DNA of 64,000 bases from Micromonospora sonchi (GTDB lineage: Bacteria; Actinomycetota; Actinomycetes; Mycobacteriales; Micromonosporaceae): positions 17,747-81,746 of the forward strand of contig NZ_BMNB01000031.1 of assembly GCF_014646235.1 (NCBI RefSeq), in the 5' to 3' direction. The notes under the pieces are model-generated. The model did no database searches. It was not told the origin of the DNA and worked only from the letters and a program-made list of their open reading frames with translations. Below, piece by piece: positions 16,264 to 25,100 of this stretch. The position numbers and the translations under genes were made by a program. How positions within the stretch are numbered: position 1 is the first letter of the stretch; the number at the start of each line of letters is the position of its first letter.

Positions 16264-18519
16264 GTGCAGCATCGACGGTCCCGTCAGCACGTGGTCGACA
16301 TGTGCCGCACGATGCTCGCGCGGGGCTATCTGAAGGCGACCGAGGGCAACGTCTCGGTCCGCGTCCCCGGCCACCGGCTGTACGCGGTGACCCCGAGCAA
16401 CTACGACTACGACCGGATGCGGGTCGAGGACGTCTGCCTCGTCGACTTCGACGGAAAGCATGTGCCCGACGAGTCCGGCGCCGGCCTGAAGCCGTCGATC
16501 GAGTGCGGGATGCACGCCAACATCTACCGGGAACGCCCGGACGTCAACGCGATCGTGCACACCCACCAGCCGTACGCCTCGGCGCTGGCCTTCCTGCGCA
16601 GGCCGATCCCGGCACTCACCGACGAGCAGGTGCGCTTCCTCGGCCGGGAGGTGGCCATCATCGACTACGCCCCGTCGGGCACCTCGTTCCTGGCCCGCAA
16701 GGTGCAGAAGAAGGTGGCCGGTGGGGACAACGCGTTCATCCTCGCCAACCACGGCATCGTGGCGGTGGGCACCGACCCGGACCGGGCGGTGTTCAACATG
16801 GCCCTGCTGGAGAAGGTCTCCATCGCGTACCTGCTGGCGTTGACCAGCGAGGCGGGCAAGGTGCACACCATCCCCACCGCGATCCGAGAGATCGCCTTCG
16901 GCAAGCTGCGGGCCGACGAGAAGCGGATCGCCGCGCAGATCACCGAGGCGGTCGAGCCGGTGCGGGTGCCGGCCGACGAGGACCTGCCCAGCGCCGACGC
17001 GACCGCCGCCGCCCAGACCGCAGCCACCGAGACCGCCGACGAGGTCGAGAAGCCGGGCGCGGAATCCGCCCGGCTCGGGTACGCGATCAGCGAGTACCCG
17101 GACGTCGACGACGTGCTGCGTCGGCTGAAGGCGCTGACCGCCCAGCCGGTCCGCGGGCTGCGCCACGACGCGCTGCTCGACGTGCTGAACTACTTCGACA
17201 CCAGGTGCCGGGCCAGCAGGGAGATCACCGACCGGGCCAGGCGACGCATCCCCGGCGGGGTGCAGCACAACCTGGCCTTCAACTATCCGTTCCCGCTCGC
17301 GGTCGACCGGGCCGAGGGGGCGTACCTGGTCGACCGGGACGGCAACACCTACATCGATTTCCTCCAGGCCGGGGGCCCGACGATCCTGGGCAGCAACTAC
17401 GGTCCGGTCAACGAGCGGGTCGCCGAGGTGGTCCGGGAATCCGGTCCGGTCACCGGCCTGTTCCACGAGTACGAACTCAAACTCGCCGAGATCATCCACC
17501 GGTTCATGCCGCACGTGGAGATGTACCGGTCCCTGGGTTCCGGCACCGAGGCGGTGATGGCGGCGGTACGCGGCGCCCGTGCCTTCACCGGCAAGAAAAT
17601 GGTGATCAAGGTCGGCGGCGCCTACCACGGCTGGTCCGACACGATGGTGTACGGGCTACGGGTGCCCGGCACGTACCGGATGAACGCCAAGGGCATCCCG
17701 TTCGGCGCCACCGCCCGTACCCGCGAGGCGTTCCCGCACGACCTCGGGCAGCTCAAGCGCAAGCTGATCGAGAACCGGCTGCGCGGCGGCACGGCGGCGG
17801 TGATCGTCGAGCCGGTCGGCCCGGAGTCCGGCACCCGGCCGGCACCGCGCGACTTCAACGCCCGGGTCCGCGAGCTGTGCGACGAGTTCGGGACGCTGCT
17901 GATCTTCGACGAGGTGGTCACCGGTTTTCGCCTCGGTCTGGGCGGCGCGGCCGGGTACTTCGGCGTCACCCCCGACCTGACCGTGCTCGGCAAGGCGGTC
18001 TCCGGCGGCTACCCGATGGCCGGTGGCGTCGGCGGCCGGGCCGACGTGATGGCGGTCTTCGGCTCCGGACTGGACGGCCGCAGCGGCGCGCACATCCAGG
18101 TCGGCGGGACGCTGTCGGCCAACCCGCTGTCCTGCGCGGCCGGCTACTTCGCCATCGAGGAGATGGCCCGCACGAACGCGCCGGTGATCGCCGGCCGGGC
18201 CGGTGACCGGCTCACCCGGGGCCTGCAACGGCTGATCGACTCCTACGGCCTGCCGTACGTCGCGTACAACCAGGGCTCGATAGTGCACCTGGAGTGCAGC
18301 GGCGTGATGCTGCTGGACATGCGCAACCCGGTGAAGCTGCTGAAGGAGAACAAGGCCCGCAAACGGCTGATGGAGCAGATGGGCGCCGCGTACACCGCGC
18401 ACGGCGTCATCACCCTGGCCGGCTCCCGGATGTACACCTCGATGGCCGACATCGACGAGGTCATCGACGACGCACTGGCCCGGTTCGACCGGGTCTTCGC
18501 GCTGGTCGAGGGGGTCTGA
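16264..18519 (+). CDS. Fused class II aldolase/adducin and class III aminotransferase (GSA-aminotransferase-like)
   Basis: A 751-residue bifunctional protein; GTG at 16264 follows AGAGGAGAG. Residues about 1-235 are a class II aldolase with 'TEGNVSVR' and zinc ligands His99, His101 (HTHQPY) and His163 (ANHGI). It probably cleaves or epimerises a phosphorylated sugar. After an acidic/Ala-rich linker (about 240-280), residues about 310-751 form a PLP-dependent class III aminotransferase closest in pattern to glutamate-1-semialdehyde aminomutases. Asp549 (FDEVVTGFR) and Lys577 (LGKAVSGGYP) are the expected cofactor residues. The fusion, the kinase 4 bp downstream and the divergent PucR regulator suggest one pathway that phosphorylates, cleaves and aminates a sugar or polyol. 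The substrate is unknown. Confidence 0.85.
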   Translation: MQHRRSRQHVVDMCRTMLARGYLKATEGNVSVRVPGHRLYAVTPSNYDYDRMRVEDVCLVDFDGKHVPDESGAGLKPSIECGMHANIYRERPDVNAIVHTHQPYASALAFLRRPIPALTDEQVRFLGREVAIIDYAPSGTSFLARKVQKKVAGGDNAFILANHGIVAVGTDPDRAVFNMALLEKVSIAYLLALTSEAGKVHTIPTAIREIAFGKLRADEKRIAAQITEAVEPVRVPADEDLPSADATAAAQTAATETADEVEKPGAESARLGYAISEYPDVDDVLRRLKALTAQPVRGLRHDALLDVLNYFDTRCRASREITDRARRRIPGGVQHNLAFNYPFPLAVDRAEGAYLVDRDGNTYIDFLQAGGPTILGSNYGPVNERVAEVVRESGPVTGLFHEYELKLAEIIHRFMPHVEMYRSLGSGTEAVMAAVRGARAFTGKKMVIKVGGAYHGWSDTMVYGLRVPGTYRMNAKGIPFGATARTREAFPHDLGQLKRKLIENRLRGGTAAVIVEPVGPESGTRPAPRDFNARVRELCDEFGTLLIFDEVVTGFRLGLGGAAGYFGVTPDLTVLGKAVSGGYPMAGGVGGRADVMAVFGSGLDGRSGAHIQVGGTLSANPLSCAAGYFAIEEMARTNAPVIAGRAGDRLTRGLQRLIDSYGLPYVAYNQGSIVHLECSGVMLLDMRNPVKLLKENKARKRLMEQMGAAYTAHGVITLAGSRMYTSMADIDEVIDDALARFDRVFALVEGV

Positions 18520-18523
18520 GCCG

Positions 18524-20137
18524 GTGACCGCCAGCCCGCCGCAGGTGCTCGCGATCGACCTGGGCACCTCGGCGATGAAGGCGGCCCTGGTCGCCGCCGA
18601 CGGCACGGTCACCGGTTGGGCCGAGCGGCCGGTCCCGCTGCGGGTGCTGCCGGGCGGCGGCGCCGAGCAGGACCCACTCGCCTGGTGGACGGCGCTCGGC
18701 GAGGTGACCGTCGAGTTGGGCCGCGCCCATCCCGAACAGCTGCGGGCGGTCGGCACGGTCTGCGCCTCCACCCAGGGCGAGGGCACCATCGCGGTGGACG
18801 CCGCCGGGGAGCCGCTGACCCCGTGCATCAGTTGGCTGGACATGCGCGGCGCGGCGCACCTGCGGCGGCAGTTCGGCGGCTTCCCCGCCTACCAGGGCAT
18901 GTCGCTGCGCCGGATCGCGCGCTGGCTGCGGCTCACCGGCGGGATGCCGTCGCCCACCGGCAAGGACCCGGCCGCCCACATGCTGTTCGTCCGCGACAGC
19001 ATGCCGCAGGTGTACGCGCGCACCGCGGCGTTCCTCAACGTGCTCGACTGGATCAACCTGAAGCTGACCGGGCGGGCGGTGGCCACCGTCGACTCGATCC
19101 TGACCTCGTGGGTGACCGACAACCGGCGGCCCGGCGCCATCCGCTACTCCCCCGCCCTGGTCGCCGACTGCGGCATCGACGCCGACAAGCTGCCGCCGAT
19201 CGTCGCCTGCACCGACGTGATCGGCACGCTGACCCCGGCCGCCGCCGCGCACCTGGGGCTGCCGGCCTCGGTCCGGGTGGTCGCCGGGGCGATCGACACC
19301 ACCGCCGCCGCGATCGGCGCCGGCACCACCGGCGACAACGACCCGCACCTGTACGTCGGCACCTCCTCGTGGATCGCGGCCCACGTGCCCCGGAAGAAGA
19401 CCGACATCTCCGCCGGCATCGCCTCGGTGCCCTGCGCCATCGGCGACCGCTACCTGATGACCGCCCTCCAGGCCACCGCCGGCGCCAACCTCACCTGGCT
19501 CCGCGACAAGATCGTCGAGTACGACGACCCGCTGCTCGGCGCCGGCCAGGTCAGCCGCGACGAGGGAACGATCTTCGACGCCTTCGACACGATCATCCCG
19601 ACCGTGCCGCCGGGCGCGGGCGGCGTGCTCTACACCCCCTGGCTGTACGGCGAGCGAGCCCCGGTGGACGACGCGAACCTGCGCGCCGGCTTCCTCAACA
19701 TCTCCCTCGACACCACCCGCTCCGAACTGCTGCGGGCCGTCTTCGAGGGGGTCGCGCTCAACACCCGCTGGCTGGCCGACGCGGTGGACCGGTTCCTCGG
19801 CGCCCCGGTCACCTCGCTGGCCATCACCGGCGGCGGCGCGCTGTCGGACTCCTGGTGCCAGATCTTCGCCGACGTGCTCGGCGTCGAGATCCGGCGCGAC
19901 GCCCAGCCCCTCGCCGTCAACGCCCGGGGCGCGGGCTGGATCGGCGCGGCCGGCACCGGGCTGCTCACCTTCGCCGACGTCCCCGGCCTGATGCGTACCG
20001 ATCAGGTCTTCGCGCCGAACCCGACCCATCGGGCCACCTACGACGAGATCTTCGACGTCTACCGGCAACTGCACCGGCGGCTGGCCCCGGTGTACCGCCG
20101 CCTGAACCGCCCCGCATCCTCCTCAACCCGGGCCTGA
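18524..20137 (+). CDS. FGGY-family carbohydrate kinase (xylulokinase-like)
   Basis: A 537-residue sugar kinase starting at a GTG 4 bases after the previous stop, so it is in the same operon. The FGGY N-terminal domain begins with the phosphate-1 loop 'AIDLGTSAMKAALV'. The C-terminal domain has the adenosine-site signature 'SLAITGGGALSDSWCQIFAD' and 'YTPWLYGERAPVDD'. The nearest general pattern is xylulokinase, but FGGY kinases act on many pentoses, hexoses and polyols. Adjacency to the aldolase-aminotransferase suggests the kinase makes the phosphorylated substrate for that enzyme. It is probably regulated with it by the PucR protein. Confidence 0.85.
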   Translation: MTASPPQVLAIDLGTSAMKAALVAADGTVTGWAERPVPLRVLPGGGAEQDPLAWWTALGEVTVELGRAHPEQLRAVGTVCASTQGEGTIAVDAAGEPLTPCISWLDMRGAAHLRRQFGGFPAYQGMSLRRIARWLRLTGGMPSPTGKDPAAHMLFVRDSMPQVYARTAAFLNVLDWINLKLTGRAVATVDSILTSWVTDNRRPGAIRYSPALVADCGIDADKLPPIVACTDVIGTLTPAAAAHLGLPASVRVVAGAIDTTAAAIGAGTTGDNDPHLYVGTSSWIAAHVPRKKTDISAGIASVPCAIGDRYLMTALQATAGANLTWLRDKIVEYDDPLLGAGQVSRDEGTIFDAFDTIIPTVPPGAGGVLYTPWLYGERAPVDDANLRAGFLNISLDTTRSELLRAVFEGVALNTRWLADAVDRFLGAPVTSLAITGGGALSDSWCQIFADVLGVEIRRDAQPLAVNARGAGWIGAAGTGLLTFADVPGLMRTDQVFAPNPTHRATYDEIFDVYRQLHRRLAPVYRRLNRPASSSTRA

Positions 20138-20351
20138 CCTCTTCGTCCTGGTCGTGCTGGTGGTGGGCAAGCGCAGCACGGACCTGTCCGGCTTCGCCGG
20201 CCGGGCGCTGACCCGCCCTCCTGGTGGCTCTCCGCCCGTTCCCAACCTGTTGGCTGCACGGCCGATCAAGTTCCGGTAGCCATCGATATGGCTTTTACCC
20301 TCCCACCGATGCGACGCTAGGACGTGGCGCCGATCATCAACCGGAGGGTAC

Positions 20352-22262
20352 GTGCAGGCGATACGTCGAAGGCTTCTCGGAACCTCTTCCGTTGATCGCC
20401 GGCAGTCGGACCCGGACCAGGCAGAATCGGAGTTCCAACCCGGCCGCGGGCAAGGCCGGCTGGCAGCGACCGCTCGTCTGCTGCGTCATGAATGGGTGGT
20501 GGCGACATTCGCCGGCGTGGCGCTGGCCGTGCTCCTCACCTGGCCGACCCTGAGGCATCCCTGGACGACGATTCCGGGCGACATCGGGGATCCCACCTTG
20601 CAGGCATGGCAGGTCGCCTGGGCCGGGCACGCCCTGCTCACCGATCCGCTCGGGCTCTGGCACTCCAACACGTTCTTCCCGGAGTCGTACACCTACGTCT
20701 ACAGCGACACACTGCTCGGCTACGCTCCCGCCGGTCTGCTGGGCCACGGCGTCGAGGCGGCCGTGTTCCGCTACAACCTGCTGTTCGTCCTGGCCTACGC
20801 ACTCGCCTTCGTCGGGGCGTACGCCCTGGTCCGCCAACTGGGCAGTGGCCGGACGGCGGCGGCGGTCGCGGGCATCGCCTGGGCCTTCGCGCCGTGGCGG
20901 CTTGCCCACAGCGGTCATCTGAACATCCTCTCCATCGGCGGCATCGCGCTGTGCCTGGCGATGCTGGCCCGTGGCCATGGCTGGTCCCTGCGACACGGTC
21001 ACCGACCGGCGCTGCACCGCCCAGGGTGGATCGTCGCCGGTTGGCTGGTCGCCGCGTGGCAGGTGAGTCTCGGCTTCGGGATCGGTCTGCCGCTGGTGTA
21101 CTTCCTGGCCGGCACCGGGCTGGCGGTGGCCGCGGGCCTCGCCTGGTCCCGGTGGCGCAACGGCAGGTGGGTGCTGGGCCGCCGGGTGGTGCTGGCGAAC
21201 CTGATCGGTGGCGCCGTCTTCGGTGGCGTCTGCCTGTGGCTCGCAACCACCTTCCTGCGGGTGGTGGAGCTGAATCCGCAGGCCCGCCGCGACCTGTCCT
21301 GGACCGAGTGGTTCTCCCCACCGCTGCGGGGATACTTCGTCGCGCCCGCGGACTCGTGGCTGTGGGGTGACTATCACGAAACCGCCCGTGCGGAGTTGTT
21401 CTGGCCGCCGGAGATGGCGCTGCTGCCGGGCGTCACGTTGATCGTGCTGGCCGCTGTCGGGCTGAGCTATTCGGTGTTCCGGGTTCGACACCGCGTCCTG
21501 CTCGGGCTCGGTGTGTTGATCACCGGAGCCCTCGGGCTGGGCAGCAATCTCGGCGATCGGGGCCATCCGGGTTACCTGACCCTGTCGCGACTGCTGCCCG
21601 GCTGGGATGCGCTACGCACCCCGGGACGGATGATGGTGTGGACGAGCCTCCTGCTCGCCGTTCTCGCGGCGGGCGCGATCACCCAGTTCGGCAGGGAACT
21701 TTCCCGCCGGGCCACGCCGCTCGACGCGACCGGGAGTCAAGCCGCGGAAACGGCCCCACCGGCCGCCCCGCCGGCGACGCCACGTCCGCGACCGGCGTGG
21801 CCGCGACTGGCCGGGCGCGTCGCTCTCCTGGTGCCCTTGCTGCTGGTCCTCGCCGAAGGCGTCAACCGGACACCACATCCCACCGTGCCGCCGGCGCCGG
21901 CAGCGATCCGGTCGGCCGCCGAGCCGCTGCTGGTCCTGCCCAGCGATGGTCTGGGCGAACTCCATGTCATGCTCTGGTCCACCGACGGATTCCCCCGCAT
22001 CGCCAACGGTCTCGCCGCGTTCGTGCCGAACCGGCAGGAGCAGATCCGCTCGATGAGCATGTCGTTCCCCGACCCGGGCAGCATCGAGTTCCTCCGGCAG
22101 ACCGGCATCCGGTCGGTGGTCGTGATGCCGGACCGGCTCGCCGGCACACCCTGGGACGGCGTCGCCGACCGACCGGTGGAGGGTCTCGGCATCACCCGCG
22201 AGGAGGTGCACGGGGTGCTCGTCTACCACCTCGAACCGGGTGGCGGCGAGCAGCCGCGCTGA
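20352..22262 (+). CDS. Polytopic membrane protein, GT-C-like glycosyltransferase
   Basis: A 636-residue protein with about 10-12 transmembrane segments from residue 48 on, and a soluble C-terminal part (about 500-636) after a Pro/Ala-rich break. An early loop reads 'IPGDIGDPTLQAWQVAW', an acidic first extracytoplasmic loop as in lipid-linked-sugar-dependent GT-C transferases. The C-terminal segment 'LLVLPSDGLGELHVMLWSTD' resembles the periplasmic end of bacterial 6-pyruvoyl-tetrahydropterin-synthase-like/YfhO-type membrane proteins. The GTG at 20352 follows CGGAGGG. It lies 101 bases upstream of a GT2 enzyme of the polyprenyl-phosphate-sugar type, consistent with surface glycosylation. The substrate is unknown. 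Confidence 0.75.
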   Translation: MQAIRRRLLGTSSVDRRQSDPDQAESEFQPGRGQGRLAATARLLRHEWVVATFAGVALAVLLTWPTLRHPWTTIPGDIGDPTLQAWQVAWAGHALLTDPLGLWHSNTFFPESYTYVYSDTLLGYAPAGLLGHGVEAAVFRYNLLFVLAYALAFVGAYALVRQLGSGRTAAAVAGIAWAFAPWRLAHSGHLNILSIGGIALCLAMLARGHGWSLRHGHRPALHRPGWIVAGWLVAAWQVSLGFGIGLPLVYFLAGTGLAVAAGLAWSRWRNGRWVLGRRVVLANLIGGAVFGGVCLWLATTFLRVVELNPQARRDLSWTEWFSPPLRGYFVAPADSWLWGDYHETARAELFWPPEMALLPGVTLIVLAAVGLSYSVFRVRHRVLLGLGVLITGALGLGSNLGDRGHPGYLTLSRLLPGWDALRTPGRMMVWTSLLLAVLAAGAITQFGRELSRRATPLDATGSQAAETAPPAAPPATPRPRPAWPRLAGRVALLVPLLLVLAEGVNRTPHPTVPPAPAAIRSAAEPLLVLPSDGLGELHVMLWSTDGFPRIANGLAAFVPNRQEQIRSMSMSFPDPGSIEFLRQTGIRSVVVMPDRLAGTPWDGVADRPVEGLGITREEVHGVLVYHLEPGGGEQPR

Positions 22263-22363
22263 CCCCCCGATTCACTCGCCCGAGCACGTCGCGGACCCGC
22301 CGGCCGTGCTGGCCCGCGCCAGCGGCCGAACGGCCTGGCCGACAAGGCAGATTGGAGCAGACG

Positions 22364-23368
22364 GTGCGGCTGTCGATAGTGGTGCCGTGCTACAACGAGG
22401 AATCGTCCATCGGTCCTCTTCATGCGGCGGTGACCGCCGCCGCCGCGGCGCTGCCCGACGACGAGGTGGAGATCCTCTTCGTGGACGACGGCAGTACCGA
22501 CGGCACCCTGGCGGCCCTGCGCGGCCTCGCCGCCCGTGACGCGGCCGTTCGGTACGTCTCGTTCAGCCGCAACTTCGGCAAGGAGGCGGCGATGCTCGCG
22601 GGCCTGCAGCGCACGAACGGAGACGCGGTCGTCCTGCTCGACGCCGACCTGCAACATCCGCCCCACCTGCTGCCCCAGATGGTCGCGCTGCACAAGCAGG
22701 GCTACGACCAGGTCGTCGCGTGCCGCGACCGGCAGGGGGAGCCGGCGCTCCGGCGGATTCCGGCCCGCCTGTTCTACCGGACGGTCAACCGCTGGGTCGA
22801 TGTCCAGTTGCACGACGGCGCGGGCGACTTCCGACTGCTGTCGCGGGCGGTGGTGGACGCCCTGCTCTCGCTGCCGGAATACCACCGTTTCTCCAAGGGG
22901 CTGTTCTCCTGGGTCGGCTTCAGCACCGTCACGCTGACGTTCCGTCACGAGGCACGACAGGCCGGCACCAGCACCTGGAGCTTCGGCAAGCTGGTCAACT
23001 ACGCCCTGGACGGGATGCTCTCGTTCAACAACAAGCCACTCCGCCTCGCCGTGTACGCGGGCCTGCTGCAAACGCTGTTGGCCACCGGCTACGCCGCCTG
23101 GGTGATCGTCAACGCGCTGGTCGAGGGCGTGGACATGCCCGGCTACGCGACGCTGATCAGCGCGGTGATCGGGATGGCTGGAATCCAACTGATGGTGCTC
23201 GGCGTGATCGGCGAGTACATCGGACGTATCTACTACGAGAGCAAGCACCGCCCACATTTCCTCGTCCGTGAAACCGACAGCCGCCCGACCGGACGCGACC
23301 AGTTGACTCGGCCACGGGCACGATCGGACGGCGATTCCCCGACGGCCGAGGTCGGGACCGTCGCCTGA
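22364..23368 (+). CDS. Family 2 glycosyltransferase (GtrB / dolichol-phosphate-mannose-synthase type)
   Basis: A 334-residue membrane-attached enzyme. The GT2 catalytic domain has 'SIVVPCYNEESSI', the nucleotide-sugar motif DDGSTDGT, the metal motif DADLQHPP and 'HDGAGDFRLLSR'. Two C-terminal transmembrane helices (about 225-250 and 258-285) match the GtrB fold, which loads a sugar onto polyprenyl phosphate. The GTG at 22364 has GGAG 6 bases upstream; the frame extends far back without a better start. The gene probably supplies the sugar donor used by the membrane protein encoded just upstream. It converges with the gene at 23388 with only 19 bases between them. Confidence 0.9.
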   Translation: MRLSIVVPCYNEESSIGPLHAAVTAAAAALPDDEVEILFVDDGSTDGTLAALRGLAARDAAVRYVSFSRNFGKEAAMLAGLQRTNGDAVVLLDADLQHPPHLLPQMVALHKQGYDQVVACRDRQGEPALRRIPARLFYRTVNRWVDVQLHDGAGDFRLLSRAVVDALLSLPEYHRFSKGLFSWVGFSTVTLTFRHEARQAGTSTWSFGKLVNYALDGMLSFNNKPLRLAVYAGLLQTLLATGYAAWVIVNALVEGVDMPGYATLISAVIGMAGIQLMVLGVIGEYIGRIYYESKHRPHFLVRETDSRPTGRDQLTRPRARSDGDSPTAEVGTVA

Positions 23369-23387
23369 AGCGCAGACTCGTCAGCCC

Positions 23388-24842
23388 TTAGGAGGTGAGG
23401 CGGAACGTCGCGTCGTTGCGTGCCTGGGTGTCGCCGATCGGGTCGAGGCGGAGCAGGTAGTCGTAGTGCCGGAGGTAGCGATCGGGATAGTTGTACGACT
23501 GGAACGACGACCAGGCCGCGTTGCCCAGCCCGGCGACCTGCCGGAACGTGGCGTCAGCGGCGAAGATCGAGCTGCCGTCGTTGGCCGCCAGCACGAAGTC
23601 GAAACCGTAGTGCCGCAGGTAGTAGCCCGGGTGGTTGACGGACTCGAACGACACGTACCCGGAGTTGTTGGCCAGGCCGGGCACCACCCGGAACTGGGCG
23701 TCCTGGGCGGGGTTGACGTTGGCGTCGATGCGTACGTCGTAGTTGGCGTGCCGCACGTACCGGTCCTGGTGGGTGTACGCCTGGATCCGGTTGACGGTGG
23801 TGGTGGAGGGCCAGCGGGCGAGCACCCGGCTCTCCTCGGCGGCGGTCAGGTTCATGATCGAGCCGTGCCGCTTGCGGCTGGCACCCATGTTGTAGTCGGT
23901 GCGGGTCCGGAAGTTGGTGACGCTGCCCAGGTTCGTCGAGGTGATTGGCATGTACCCGCGTCCGGTGGCGAACTGGTCCAGGTAGAGCGCCCACTCGTTG
24001 CGGCCGTTGAACTGCATCCACATCGGCCCCTCGACGACGTTGCCGCCGCCGGTGCCGTTGGAGATGCCCAGGTGCGACAGGTTCCCCAGGCTGGTCCAGG
24101 ACCCGAGGATCGAGTTGCTGGCCTCGATCGGGATGTGCCCGTCGGCTGAGGCCCGGTAGTAGCGGTAGCCGCCGATGCTGTTGGGCACCTCGATGATCTG
24201 GGTATCGATGATGCCCTGGCTGCCGGGACGGTCGATGAACAGCTGCGGGGCGGTGAAGGTGCGGAAGTCGCTGGTGCGCACGTACCAGATCCGGTTCTTG
24301 GTGACGCCGTTGCGCGGTGAGTTCGTCGCCCAGTAGAGCACGTAGTCGCCGGTCGCCGAGTTGTAGATGGCCTCCGGCGCCCAGGCGTTGCCGGCGCCCG
24401 GGATCGCGCCGGCCACGTTGATCAGCCAGGGAGCGGACCAGTTCACCAGGTCACGGGACTCCCACACGACCAGCGAGGTGCTGCCCCGGTTCGCCGCGTC
24501 GCTCCACGAGGTGCCGCTGGCGATGCGCAGGTCGGTGGCGACGATCCAGTACCGGTCGCCGGCGGGCGAGCGGACCAGCGCCGGGTCCCGGACGCCGCGC
24601 GTGCCGAGCGTGGAGAGCAGCACGGGCGAGCCGTTGTTCAGGTCCCGCCAGGTCAGCCCGTCGCGGCTGTGCGCGAGGTAGATCTGCTCGCCGTTGGCGG
24701 ACTCACCGGTGAAGTGGGCCAGCAGATAGCCGGTGAACGGGTCGAGCGCGGCGGCCTCGGCCCCGGGCGCCTGCGCGGCGGGCAGCAACAGCAGGCAGAT
24801 CGCGGCGAGCAGCGCGCTCACCCTGGCGGCGACTCTCGGCAT
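23388..24842 (-). CDS. Secreted GH43-like arabinofuranosidase with AbfB (CBM42) domain
   Basis: A 484-residue secreted protein. ATG at 24842 follows GAGGAGAG. The signal peptide is 'RVSALLAAICLLLLPAA'. A five-bladed propeller of the GH43 clan spans about residues 38-345 with 'GVRDPALVRSPAGDRYWIVA', 'AWAPEAIYNSATGDYVLYWA' and 'VVEGPMWMQFNGRNEWALYL'. From about 352 to the end is an AbfB beta-trefoil, three repeats each with a Y-x-R-H core (RYVRH, YYLRH, RYLRH), which binds arabinose side chains. It probably acts on arabinan or arabinoxylan. A LacI-type operator lies 24 bases upstream of the start. Confidence 0.9.
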   Translation of the reverse strand: MPRVAARVSALLAAICLLLLPAAQAPGAEAAALDPFTGYLLAHFTGESANGEQIYLAHSRDGLTWRDLNNGSPVLLSTLGTRGVRDPALVRSPAGDRYWIVATDLRIASGTSWSDAANRGSTSLVVWESRDLVNWSAPWLINVAGAIPGAGNAWAPEAIYNSATGDYVLYWATNSPRNGVTKNRIWYVRTSDFRTFTAPQLFIDRPGSQGIIDTQIIEVPNSIGGYRYYRASADGHIPIEASNSILGSWTSLGNLSHLGISNGTGGGNVVEGPMWMQFNGRNEWALYLDQFATGRGYMPITSTNLGSVTNFRTRTDYNMGASRKRHGSIMNLTAAEESRVLARWPSTTTVNRIQAYTHQDRYVRHANYDVRIDANVNPAQDAQFRVVPGLANNSGYVSFESVNHPGYYLRHYGFDFVLAANDGSSIFAADATFRQVAGLGNAAWSSFQSYNYPDRYLRHYDYLLRLDPIGDTQARNDATFRLTS

Positions 24843-24865
24843 CGGGCTCTCCTCACCGGCGGGGT

Positions 24866-24879
24866 TGTGAGCGCTAACG
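24866..24879. promoter_or_regulatory. LacI-type operator before the GH43-AbfB gene
   Basis: TGTGAGCGCTAACG is a CG-centred imperfect palindrome that differs at three positions from TGTGAGCGATAACA upstream of the other GH43 gene or matches its arms. Its position 24 bases before the start codon fits repression by blocking transcription initiation. Confidence 0.6.
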
Positions 24880-25100
24880 TCACCGACGGCGACATCGGCG
24901 TTGATCACTGCTTTGGGCTTGTGTCGAAGTGTCGACCGACGACCCCACGCTGTCAAGGCATCGACGCGAGCACGGCACCTTCCGCCCAACCACGACACGC
25001 CGCCGAAGACGGCGTCCTCCGCCTGACCTCGATCCCTTGACACCCCACCCCACCCCGCTCAACCATCGCAGTGATGATTTTCGATGCTCGGGGGATTTCG

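Noticed and set aside
16123..17628. 501-residue frame antisense to the aldolase-aminotransferase
   Set aside because: Lacks motifs, whereas the plus strand has intact zinc and PLP residues.
20138..20351. Possible small gene between the FGGY kinase and the membrane protein
   Set aside because: No frame with a start signal or recognisable composition; treated as intergenic.
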